The notes under the pieces: model-generated | What the model was told of the DNA's origin: nothing | Seen by the model: only the letters and a program-made list of their open reading frames with translations | Databases searched by the model: none | Part shown: positions 17,492 through 25,486 of the stretch, piece after piece | Numbering within the stretch: position 1 is the stretch's first letter | How the letters are laid out: each line of letters begins with the position of its first letter | Made by a program: the position numbers and the translations under genes | NCBI GenBank assembly: GCA_030830785.1 | Contig: JAURMI010000003.1 | Coordinates: 186,001 to 250,000 of the forward strand | Direction: 5' to 3' | Source: Crocinitomicaceae bacterium | GTDB lineage: Bacteria > Bacteroidota > Bacteroidia > Flavobacteriales_D > Crocinitomicaceae | DNA: 64,000 nt

Positions 17492-20278
17492 TCAATTTAC
17501 TTTCACAAAACCTCGGTTGGCAATAGAATTGCCCACTTTTACCAAAAAGTGATATTCAGCTGGTGGTAAATCTTCTATGCGTAATTCTATTTCATTATTT
17601 CCAAACGAGGTGATTCCTCTTCTTTGCAAAACAACTGAACCCGAATAATCCAAGAGCATCACTTCATATGAATTTATTCCCATGGAACTAAAACCAATTT
17701 TAACGACATCGGCACTTGGATTTGGAAATACTGACATATCAAAATCAGACAAGATAAATTCTTCAAATGATGCTGGTGCATCGGTAATCTCCGGTTGATC
17801 TAATTTTACATCAGTATAAATACGGTATTCTCCTGCTTGAAGACTAATTGGATTTAAAGCGTTTGTTACATATATGCTATCTGCAGTAAAATATTCATAC
17901 CACCATCCAGCATGTTGAAAATTTGGTATTCCACTCTGTGTAGAATTAGCAAAATTAGCCATTGAAACACCATTCATAGAACTGTGATTCATATTGACAC
18001 GCTTTACAGCTCCGGTGAGATTATATTGAAAACTCAGTGATCGAAATGTTTCATAATTATTACGAAGGGCAAGGGTTGCCGCATAGACATCGTACAATTG
18101 TCTGCGTCTAGCTTGCGTATAATAATTCCATAGAATAGGCTTATTGCATACCCGACATGGAAATTCTATCGATATGTCGTAACCCAATTCTTGAAATTGC
18201 CATAGCATTCTAGGGCCTGGCTGGGTCAATAGAATTACACCCAAGGCCTGTGCCCTACCTAAAGCCGTATAGAGCTCACGAACGTTATGAGAAGGATTGG
18301 AATTATTCCCAAAAGTTAAAGCTTTGTACATGGTGCGCTCTTCATCGTGGCTTTCTGCATAAGAAACCAAATGTGGAACAGTCCATCCGCGATTATTATA
18401 CACGCCATAACTAATATTTGAAGACGAGGTAAATCCCATTAATGCTTCTTGATAACCATAAGTCACATTTCCCCAAAGCATCATACCGTAATCTGCCAAT
18501 TGTTGTTCCTCTGAATTATCACACCAGTGCTCCAAAATAACGTATGCGTTTGGTTTATAGGCCCAAATTTCATCTGCCATACGTTTAATTAGGTTGATGC
18601 GCTCCATGCTATAGCTATTGCCATTATTTACAAATCCTTTGGTGTAGTCAAATCGAAAACCATCAATATTATATTCCTCAATCCAATATTTATTCACGCG
18701 ATCAATATAGTTTTGGGTAGCCAATCTCGTGTGGTCAAAATCATAGCCCCAACAATAGGGTTCATGAGGACAAATGGCATTAAACCAAGGGTTATTGGCA
18801 GCAGGCCGATTATTGGCAGCATCCCAATACATATTTACCATGGGATTTTGACCAAATGCATGATTGAGCACCATATCTACAATTACTGCAATTCCTCGTC
18901 CATGACATGAATCTACTAATTCTTTGAATTTATCCGGCGTGCCATAATACTTATCTAAGGCCATGTGAAAAGAAGGGTTGTAACCCCAACTTTCGTTATT
19001 TTCATACTCTCCTGGAGGCATGAGTTCTATGGCATTAATTCCCAATTTATCAAGATATGCTAGTGTATCAATAATTGTTTGGTAATTGTGTTTTGCAACA
19101 AAATCCCTTACAAGTAATTCATAAATTACCAGGTCTTTTTTTTCTGGTGCTATAAAATTGTTGTTTTGCCAGTCATATGGAGTTACACCGGGTTGCATTA
19201 CGGTTACAAAACCAGTCGTTTGACCAAAGGGATAAGGATGGGCATTTGGATAGGTTAATGCATTGATATTATTATCATTATTTGGATCTAAAATAAGAGG
19301 ACTCAAAGGATCTGCAAGACGTAAATTGCCATCAATAAAATATTGATATCCATATTTTTGTCCTGGTGTAAGGCCAGTGAGTTCAATCCACCAAGTCGAA
19401 TTATTGGTAGCTAAATTCATATGATAGTTAGTTGTAGGCGTCCATGAATTGAAATCACCTATAACATAAATATGTTCCTTTTGAGGGGCAAACAATTGTA
19501 ATACAACGGTAGTGTCATTGATGTAATTGATGCCGTTGACAAGATTAGAATACGGTGCATCTTGTTGCACGACAATTGGATTGACAGTATAAAAAACTGA
19601 ATCGATAAATTGGGTTGTGCCATTGTCGGCAATAAATTCTAAAAGATGGGTGCCTGTTGAAGTTGCTGTGAGTGTGTAATTAAGCTGGGTAGCATTGCTT
19701 AATGTTTGTAAGACTTGCCCGTCATCTTTAAGCGTAAGTGTTGCCGATTGATTAGAGGCAGCCGAAATTGAAAGTTGTTCATTTATATCTAAAATAGCAC
19801 TTGCTTCGGGGTGAAAAATATTTGCAATTAATCCAGCATTCACCGGATAAACATCATAATAAATATCACTTCCATCTTCTGCTCTTCCTACAACAGAACC
19901 ATTGGCATTTCTAAAAACAAATGCCAACTGCAATACATTGGTGCCTATTGGAAATCCATAAAACTGATCAATATCGATAGAAATCGTATGCTTGTTGTTA
20001 CCAATGTTGGTCATGGCTACTTGTGGATCAACAGTTCCCCAATTTCCTTGAACATACTGCCAGTTTGTGGGCGAAGTGCTTGCCGAGGTAATTAGGCCAG
20101 CATGGCAATAAACCTGAGTTTGACCAACAAGCGCTGCGTTTCCTTGGGTGGCATCATAAGTAATGGTGACAATATCATTAATTGTTGGAAATGCAGGATT
20201 TACCTCTAAAATTTGAGCGCGTAAAGGCAGAAATAAAAAAAAGCCTACAATGAAATTAAAAACACGATTGAAAAGCAT
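17492..20278 (-). CDS. Secreted GH13 alpha-amylase with T9SS type-A sorting domain
   Basis: This protein has 928 residues from ATG 20278, which begins the signal peptide MLFNRVFNFIVGFFLFLPLRAQ. The longer frame from 20329 would run through the terminator hairpin. Order of parts: a beta-sandwich, probably starch-binding, about residues 25-150; an Ig-like stretch; a CBM48-type module with VIGDFNSWTP and YGYQYFIDGNLRLADP; and a GH13 barrel with GFRFDYTKGF (nucleophile Asp544), VILEHWC (acid Glu583) and ESHDEERTM (Asp645). It ends in a sorting domain (VFPNPSADVVKIGF ... AEYHFLVKV). It is predicted to be surface-exposed and to make the first cuts in starch, the role of SusG in the classical Sus system. 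Confidence 0.94.
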   Translation of the reverse strand: MLFNRVFNFIVGFFLFLPLRAQILEVNPAFPTINDIVTITYDATQGNAALVGQTQVYCHAGLITSASTSPTNWQYVQGNWGTVDPQVAMTNIGNNKHTISIDIDQFYGFPIGTNVLQLAFVFRNANGSVVGRAEDGSDIYYDVYPVNAGLIANIFHPEASAILDINEQLSISAASNQSATLTLKDDGQVLQTLSNATQLNYTLTATSTGTHLLEFIADNGTTQFIDSVFYTVNPIVVQQDAPYSNLVNGINYINDTTVVLQLFAPQKEHIYVIGDFNSWTPTTNYHMNLATNNSTWWIELTGLTPGQKYGYQYFIDGNLRLADPLSPLILDPNNDNNINALTYPNAHPYPFGQTTGFVTVMQPGVTPYDWQNNNFIAPEKKDLVIYELLVRDFVAKHNYQTIIDTLAYLDKLGINAIELMPPGEYENNESWGYNPSFHMALDKYYGTPDKFKELVDSCHGRGIAVIVDMVLNHAFGQNPMVNMYWDAANNRPAANNPWFNAICPHEPYCWGYDFDHTRLATQNYIDRVNKYWIEEYNIDGFRFDYTKGFVNNGNSYSMERINLIKRMADEIWAYKPNAYVILEHWCDNSEEQQLADYGMMLWGNVTYGYQEALMGFTSSSNISYGVYNNRGWTVPHLVSYAESHDEERTMYKALTFGNNSNPSHNVRELYTALGRAQALGVILLTQPGPRMLWQFQELGYDISIEFPCRVCNKPILWNYYTQARRRQLYDVYAATLALRNNYETFRSLSFQYNLTGAVKRVNMNHSSMNGVSMANFANSTQSGIPNFQHAGWWYEYFTADSIYVTNALNPISLQAGEYRIYTDVKLDQPEITDAPASFEEFILSDFDMSVFPNPSADVVKIGFSSMGINSYEVMLLDYSGSVVLQRRGITSFGNNEIELRIEDLPPAEYHFLVKVGNSIANRGFVKVN

Positions 20279-20305
20279 ATAATTTTTGAATCGAATTAAA
20301 TTAAG

Positions 20306-20341
20306 AAAAAAAAGCCCGGGCGCAAACACCCAGGCTTTTAA
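20306..20341 (-). terminator. Intrinsic terminator/attenuator between the SusE-like gene and the amylase gene
   Basis: On the minus strand, AAAAGCCTGGG pairs with CCCGGGCTTTT (one A.C mismatch), followed by more T residues. It begins 18 bases after the SusE-like stop and lies inside the operon. It would raise the amount of SusE-like transcript over the downstream enzymes by partial termination. No clear promoter is seen between it and ATG 20278. Confidence 0.8.
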
Positions 20342-20358
20342 ATTTAAAAAACAATAAA

Positions 20359-21366
20359 TTATTGTTTAATGATTTTACCTGTAGCAACTTTGTCACCAGC
20401 AGTAACATTATAGATATAAGAACCCGCTTGCAAAGAAGTAGTATTCAAATCTACACTAGTAGTTGCATTTGTAGCAACTGTTTTAGAAGCAACAACTTTT
20501 CCTGTAAGATCAAACAATGTAATAGTAGCAGAAGCTGCATTGTTTACATCAAAAGTGAAGTTTACTACATCAGTTGCTGGATTTGGAGCAACAGTAAGGT
20601 TAGCAATTGCACGTTCTGCAACAGAAACACCACAAGCAGTACAAGCATCCCAAACATAACATACAGTACCTGGCATCAATGCATAAGTACGATTGATATT
20701 ACCAGCACCATCATCAACACCGCAAGAGTCAACGGCGATTGTGTTAGCTGCATCAGTACCTTCGTTTGCACCCCAGTCACCGTTTACGAATTTGTAATAC
20801 TGTGTTGCACCGATAGAAGCAATTGGGTAAGTTACTGTGATTGACCAGATGTTGTTACCTTCATCCATCATTGCAGAGTTAGCATCAGCAGGAGACCAGT
20901 TTGCAACTGGACCAGCAGCTACTTCACCACCATTGTCTGTAAAGTTACCACCAACACGGATACCATTAGCAGCCAACGTATTAGAAGCTAAATAGTCTGT
21001 TACATCAACTTTGTAAGTCACATCAAAACTTGTAGTGAATACATAAGCTCCAGTTGTACGGTTGAAAGCAACACCAAAAGTTCCATCTGGAACAGGGATG
21101 TTTGGACCATCTTGAACACCTACTCCCATTGGGAAATCGGCAGCACCCCAGTTGATAGCCCAATCGTCATCTTGACGAAATTTAAGTTCACCTGCAACGC
21201 AAGTGATAACGCCAACATAGTTGTCTCCATCCATGGTAATCAAATCGATATCTGCAGACCAATCATAAGGAGGAACAGCAGATCCAATTACACCGATAGA
21301 AGGAAATTGTGCATAAGCAACAGCGCCAACAAAAAGGGCTGTTAAAAGAGTAAACATTTTCTTCAT
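20359..21366 (-). CDS. SusE/SusF-like starch-binding protein with T9SS type-A sorting domain
   Basis: This 335-residue protein has a signal peptide (MKKMFTLLTALFVGAVAYAQ, no lipobox). Residues about 21-115 contain the SusE/SusF hallmark GELKFRQDDDWAINWG. Residues about 118-225 form a second beta domain with IWSITVTYP and QYYKFVNGDWG, compatible with another starch-binding module. The last 75 residues are a T9SS sorting domain (VAPNPATDVVNFTFD ... QAGSYIYNVTAGDKVATGKIIKQ). Classical SusE and SusF are surface lipoproteins, so surface display through T9SS is a departure. It is the first gene of the locus, has an operator palindrome upstream and a terminator downstream, and is probably the most abundant product. 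A 160-codon antisense frame over it is a shadow. Confidence 0.88.
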   Translation of the reverse strand: MKKMFTLLTALFVGAVAYAQFPSIGVIGSAVPPYDWSADIDLITMDGDNYVGVITCVAGELKFRQDDDWAINWGAADFPMGVGVQDGPNIPVPDGTFGVAFNRTTGAYVFTTSFDVTYKVDVTDYLASNTLAANGIRVGGNFTDNGGEVAAGPVANWSPADANSAMMDEGNNIWSITVTYPIASIGATQYYKFVNGDWGANEGTDAANTIAVDSCGVDDGAGNINRTYALMPGTVCYVWDACTACGVSVAERAIANLTVAPNPATDVVNFTFDVNNAASATITLFDLTGKVVASKTVATNATTSVDLNTTSLQAGSYIYNVTAGDKVATGKIIKQ

Positions 21367-21398
21367 ACTTAAAATAATTAAAGGTTAATAATACTTAG

Positions 21399-21411
21399 TG
21401 TCAATTTGACA
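21399..21411. promoter_or_regulatory. Candidate operator TGTCAA-T-TTGACA upstream of the SusE-like gene
   Basis: This is the same 13-bp palindrome as at 11702-11714, here 33-45 bases upstream of ATG 21366. Its TTG on the minus strand could be the -33 element, but the -7 match downstream is weak. The remaining sequence up to the ispE stop at 21514 is AT-rich, with no further signal I recognise. Confidence 0.6.
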
Positions 21412-21513
21412 AGTTCAAAAATATAAAAATATTTTCAAATTAAGATATTTGATATATTGAAAATCATGCATCTAAAGAATTTACAATTCAAAAATTCAAG
21501 TATTTTTTTGAAT

Positions 21514-22323
21514 CTATAATTGCCATGCGCCATTGTATACCACATATCGTTCAAATTCAGAAGGAATATTAATTTTTTGATCTTCTTCAAAAATCCCATA
21601 AACAGAGGAGCCACTCCCCGAAAGTGAGGCATGTACTGCACCGAGTTCTATCAGTTGATTTTTGATAATTTCAATGCTAGGATGCAAATTAAAAATTGGC
21701 GCTTCAAAGTCATTTGTTAATTTTTCATATCTTTTTTTAGCCATCGCCTCCGGTAAATTATTATTATTCCCATGGGCTTTAACCAAAGCATAGGCATTTT
21801 TTGTAGACAAATGAATATTTGGATTACACACTACCAATTGAACTTTTTGATTCAATTTTTGCAAGAGTTGCAGTTGTTCTCCTCTACCAAAGGCAAATTG
21901 AGTTCCACCTTGAATAAAAAATGGGCAATCGCTCCCCAATTTAGCGGCCAGATTTTCTAGTTGATTGATTGTTAGACCAAGCCCAAATATTGAATTTAAG
22001 CCTTTTAAAGTATAACTTGCATCAGAAGATCCACCTCCAAGACCGGCACCTACAGGTATTTGCTTTAAAAGATGTATATGAACTTTCGGAAAATCTACTA
22101 GATCTCGCAATAACGAAATAGCGCGCTGGCATAAATTTGGCTGCTCATCTTTTGGTAAAATCAAACCAGATTGGATAAATACGTCTTGCTGGGATTGAGT
22201 GATTTCCAAAATATCAAAAACGGGTATTTCTGAAATGATTGTTTCTATCTCGTGGTAACCGTCAGGACGCTTTGCCAGAATATTTAATCCTAAATTGATT
22301 TTGGCAGGGGGATACAAGATCAT
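21514..22323 (-). CDS. ispE: 4-diphosphocytidyl-2-C-methyl-D-erythritol kinase
   Basis: This 269-residue GHMP-family kinase phosphorylates CDP-methylerythritol in the non-mevalonate (MEP) isoprenoid pathway. The N-terminus PAKINLGLNILAKRPDGYHEIET and the GHMP glycine/serine loop P90-VGAGLGGGSS-100 are diagnostic. The C-terminal GHMP segment is GAVHASLSGSGSSVYGIFE. It indicates that the organism uses the MEP pathway. It is a single minus-strand gene, divergent from accA across a 58-bp gap holding promoter motifs for both. Confidence 0.96.
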   Translation of the reverse strand: MILYPPAKINLGLNILAKRPDGYHEIETIISEIPVFDILEITQSQQDVFIQSGLILPKDEQPNLCQRAISLLRDLVDFPKVHIHLLKQIPVGAGLGGGSSDASYTLKGLNSIFGLGLTINQLENLAAKLGSDCPFFIQGGTQFAFGRGEQLQLLQKLNQKVQLVVCNPNIHLSTKNAYALVKAHGNNNNLPEAMAKKRYEKLTNDFEAPIFNLHPSIEIIKNQLIELGAVHASLSGSGSSVYGIFEEDQKINIPSEFERYVVYNGAWQL

Positions 22324-22327
22324 GTCG

Positions 22328-22335
22328 TAAAGATA
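22328..22335 (-). promoter_or_regulatory. -7 like element of ispE
   Basis: TATCTTTA on the minus strand (one mismatch from TAnnTTTG) ends 4 bases before ATG 22323, again predicting almost no leader. Confidence 0.4.
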
Positions 22336-22354
22336 AGCAATTAGTGAAAATCCT

Positions 22355-22362
22355 TATTTTTG
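22355..22362 (+). promoter_or_regulatory. -7 promoter element of accA
   Basis: TATTTTTG matches TAnnTTTG and lies 19 bases before ATG 22382, in the divergent ispE/accA gap. No good -33 TTG at 19 bp. Confidence 0.5.
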
Positions 22363-22381
22363 TCAACAGAAACAACTTAAT

Positions 22382-23338
22382 ATGAACACAACTTATTTGG
22401 ATTTTGAAGAGCCTCTTCGCGAACTCGAAGAACAAATCGAACAAACAAGATCTATCTCCGATCAAACGGAAGTGGACATGCAAGATAAAATTGCTCAGTT
22501 AGAAGCGGTCCTAGCAGAAAAAACAAAAGAGGTTTTTTCCAATTTATCTCCATGGCAACGTGTTCAACTTTCTCGGCACCCTGATAGACCTTATACCTTA
22601 GCCTACATTGAAGCTCTTACCAAAGGTCAGTTTCAAGAATTACATGGTGATAGAAACGTCAAGGATGATAAAGCAATGGTTGGTGGCTTTGGTTCAATAG
22701 ATGGCAGAACAGTTATGTTCATAGGACAACAAAAGGGTGTAAATACCAAAATGCGCCAATATAGAAATTTTGGAATGCCCAACCCTGAAGGATATAGAAA
22801 AGCATTGCGATTAATGAAATTGGCGGAAAAATTTAATAAACCAATCATCACTTTTATTGACACGCCAGGAGCTTTTCCAGGTTTAGAGGCAGAAGAAAGA
22901 GGTCAAGGAGAAGCAATAGCTCGCAACATCTATGAAATGATGCGATTGAAGGTGCCTGTTCTGTGCGTAATTATTGGAGAGGGAGCCTCGGGTGGCGCAT
23001 TGGGAATTGGCGTTGGTGATAAAGTGGTTATGCTCGAAAATACTTGGTATTCTGTCATTTCACCTGAAAGTTGTTCATCCATTTTATGGCGTTCATGGAA
23101 TTTCAAGGAGGTTGCGGCATCTGCACTTAGATTAACTTCTTCAGACATGAAAAAAAATGGACTTGTAGATGATGTCATTCCAGAGCCGAGTAATGGTGCT
23201 CATCGTAACCCCGATAAAATGTTTTCCATTTTGAAAAAGAAAATAATTGGCTATTTAAAAGAACTTGATGCCATTGAACCTTCAGATCGTATCAACCAAC
23301 GGATTGAAAAGTTCAACAAAATGGGTGTCTGGAAATAA
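22382..23338 (+). CDS. accA: Acetyl-CoA carboxylase carboxyltransferase subunit alpha
   Basis: This protein of 318 residues is the family length. AccA and AccD form the carboxyltransferase that makes malonyl-CoA, the first step of fatty acid synthesis. Motifs: the N-terminal coiled coil [95 protein letters not shown]; and [14 protein letters not shown]. recG follows after 6 bases, so the two are probably cotranscribed. Confidence 0.98.
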   Translation: MNTTYLDFEEPLRELEEQIEQTRSISDQTEVDMQDKIAQLEAVLAEKTKEVFSNLSPWQRVQLSRHPDRPYTLAYIEALTKGQFQELHGDRNVKDDKAMVGGFGSIDGRTVMFIGQQKGVNTKMRQYRNFGMPNPEGYRKALRLMKLAEKFNKPIITFIDTPGAFPGLEAEERGQGEAIARNIYEMMRLKVPVLCVIIGEGASGGALGIGVGDKVVMLENTWYSVISPESCSSILWRSWNFKEVAASALRLTSSDMKKNGLVDDVIPEPSNGAHRNPDKMFSILKKKIIGYLKELDAIEPSDRINQRIEKFNKMGVWK

Positions 23339-23344
23339 TTCTTT

Positions 23345-25441
23345 ATGGACGCCTTGCTTTCGACACCTATTGCCTACTTAAAAGGAGTTGGTCCGCAAAA
23401 AGCACAAATACTTCAAGAAGAATTAGGCATTTTTACTTTTCAGGATCTCCTTTTTCATTTTCCTTATCGTTATCAAGACCGCAATAATTTTAATACCGGC
23501 TCACAAATTTCATCAGAAGACAATTATGTTCAATTAAAAGGACGCATAACCCATATAAGTGAAGCAGGAAGTGGTCGAAATAAAAAACTCCATGCCCTTT
23601 TTAACGATGGTTCAGCCAGTATAGATTTGGTATGGTTTCAGGGACATTCTTGGATTAAAAACAAGCTAAATGTTCTTAATGAATATATTGTTTTTGGAAA
23701 ACCAAAATACTATCAAAATAGTTGGAGCATTGCTCATCCGGAACTTATAAAAGTTGAGCCTGGGGTAATCCTTAAAGGGTTTGAATCATTCTACCCAAGC
23801 ACCGAAAAAGCACAACGAAGTGGCTTGGGAAGTAAAGGTATTAGCAAACTTGTAATAAATTTATTAGATCAATTAAATAGGCAAATTCCTGAAAATTTAC
23901 CGCCTTATATTTGTGCTAGGCTCCATTTAATGAGTTTAGTTGATGCCCTTTATGAAATTCATCAGCCTAAAAGTGAAACAAATATAAAATTGGCTAAATA
24001 TCGTCTTAAGTTTGAAGAACTATTTTTTCTGCAACTTGAATTATTATTGAGAAAAGGAAATAGAGATGTTCAATTAAAGGGATATGCCATTAAAGAAGTA
24101 GGATCGGTTTTTAATTCCTTTTACAAACAACATTTACCATTCGAATTAACAACTGCCCAAAAACGTGTTGTTAAAGAAATTAGAAAAGATTTAAGCCTCG
24201 GAAAACATATGAATCGACTCTTGCAGGGTGATGTCGGAAGTGGCAAAACGCTTGTTGCTTTGCTGAGTTTATTGCTTGTAATTGGTAATGATCTACAAGG
24301 AGCACTTATGGCACCTACAGAAATACTTGCCAATCAACATTTTATTGGTATTTCCGATTTGTTAAAAGATTTGAACATTAAGGTAGCCCTGCTTACCGGT
24401 TCTACAAAAAAAGCCGAGCGACTGCTTATTCACGAAGGCCTACTAAACCAAGAAATTGATTTGTTGATCGGTACACATGCCTTATTGGAAGACAGTGTAC
24501 AATTTAAATCCCTAGGTCTTGTTGTAATTGACGAACAACATCGTTTTGGAGTTGCACAAAGGGCGCGAATGTGGCGTAAAAATAAAATACCGCCTCATGT
24601 ATTAATCATGACTGCTACACCCATTCCCAGGACACTCGCCATGACATTTTACGGAGATCTTGACGTATCAGTCATTGATGAACTACCTCCTGGAAGAAAG
24701 CCAATTCAAACGATTCATAGAAGGGAGAATCATCGAGAAAAACTATATGCATTTATTGGTGAGCAGTTAAAGATAGGAAGGCAAGCATACATTGTTTATC
24801 CGCTTATTCAAGAATCTGAAAAATTGGATTTTAAAAATTTAGAAGACGGCGTCGTTCAACTCAATTCCTTTTTTCATCCGTTAGGTTATTCTATTGGTAT
24901 CGTGCATGGAAAAATGAAATCTGCTCAAAAGGATAAGGCCATGCAGTCATTTATTGACCAAAAGATCCAAATTCTTGTTGCAACGACAGTTATAGAAGTG
25001 GGCGTCAATGTACCAAATGCATCAGTAATGGTCATCGAAAGTGCGGAAAAATTTGGATTATCACAACTGCATCAATTACGTGGAAGAGTTGGACGAGGAG
25101 CCGAAAAATCATTCTGTATTCTAATGACGGGCGACGGAATTTCAAAAGAAGCGCAAAAGCGAATGGAAACAATGGTAAGCAGCAACGATGGCTTTGTTCT
25201 TGCAGAAGTAGACTTACAATTACGCGGCCCGGGTGATTTAATGGGTACGCAGCAAAGCGGTGCATTGGCACTTAAAATAGCCGATTTAGCAAGAGATGGA
25301 CAAATTGTTCAGTTGGCAAGAGAACAAGCAAGGGCCGTTTTAAATGAAGATTCAGTTTTAAAACTCGAAAAAAATAGCTTGCTAAATTCCACCATGAAGC
25401 AAATATTAAAAAGTAAACCCAATTGGGGTAGAATATCATAA
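23345..25441 (+). CDS. recG: ATP-dependent DNA helicase RecG
   Basis: This 698-residue superfamily 2 helicase remodels stalled forks and branched DNA. The N-terminal wedge domain is an OB fold (about residues 60-150). The helicase core has Walker A GDVGSGKT (295-302), MAPTEILANQH, Walker B DEQH (396-399), TATPIPRTLAMT, and the C-terminal QLRGRVGRG and DLQLRGPGDLMGTQQSG motifs with the TRG region typical of RecG. It follows accA by 6 bases and ends in the shared terminator with rpoC. Confidence 0.97.
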   Translation: MDALLSTPIAYLKGVGPQKAQILQEELGIFTFQDLLFHFPYRYQDRNNFNTGSQISSEDNYVQLKGRITHISEAGSGRNKKLHALFNDGSASIDLVWFQGHSWIKNKLNVLNEYIVFGKPKYYQNSWSIAHPELIKVEPGVILKGFESFYPSTEKAQRSGLGSKGISKLVINLLDQLNRQIPENLPPYICARLHLMSLVDALYEIHQPKSETNIKLAKYRLKFEELFFLQLELLLRKGNRDVQLKGYAIKEVGSVFNSFYKQHLPFELTTAQKRVVKEIRKDLSLGKHMNRLLQGDVGSGKTLVALLSLLLVIGNDLQGALMAPTEILANQHFIGISDLLKDLNIKVALLTGSTKKAERLLIHEGLLNQEIDLLIGTHALLEDSVQFKSLGLVVIDEQHRFGVAQRARMWRKNKIPPHVLIMTATPIPRTLAMTFYGDLDVSVIDELPPGRKPIQTIHRRENHREKLYAFIGEQLKIGRQAYIVYPLIQESEKLDFKNLEDGVVQLNSFFHPLGYSIGIVHGKMKSAQKDKAMQSFIDQKIQILVATTVIEVGVNVPNASVMVIESAEKFGLSQLHQLRGRVGRGAEKSFCILMTGDGISKEAQKRMETMVSSNDGFVLAEVDLQLRGPGDLMGTQQSGALALKIADLARDGQIVQLAREQARAVLNEDSVLKLEKNSLLNSTMKQILKSKPNWGRIS

Positions 25442-25442
25442 A

Positions 25443-25468
25443 AAAAGGCGGCTTTAGGGCCGCCTTTT
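25443..25468. terminator. Bidirectional terminator between recG and rpoC
   Basis: AAAAGGCGGC (25443-25452) pairs perfectly with GCCGCCTTTT (25459-25468) around a 6-base loop. A and T tracts on both sides suit termination of recG (plus) and of the rpoBC operon (minus, stop at 25487). Confidence 0.9.
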
Positions 25469-25486
25469 AATATTTCAAACACAAAA

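Noticed and set aside
20362..20844. 160-codon plus-strand frame opposite the SusE-like gene
   Set aside because: It is Ser/Cys/Asn-rich low-complexity sequence created by the complement of the sorting domain and beta domain codons; the minus-strand frame has clear domains.
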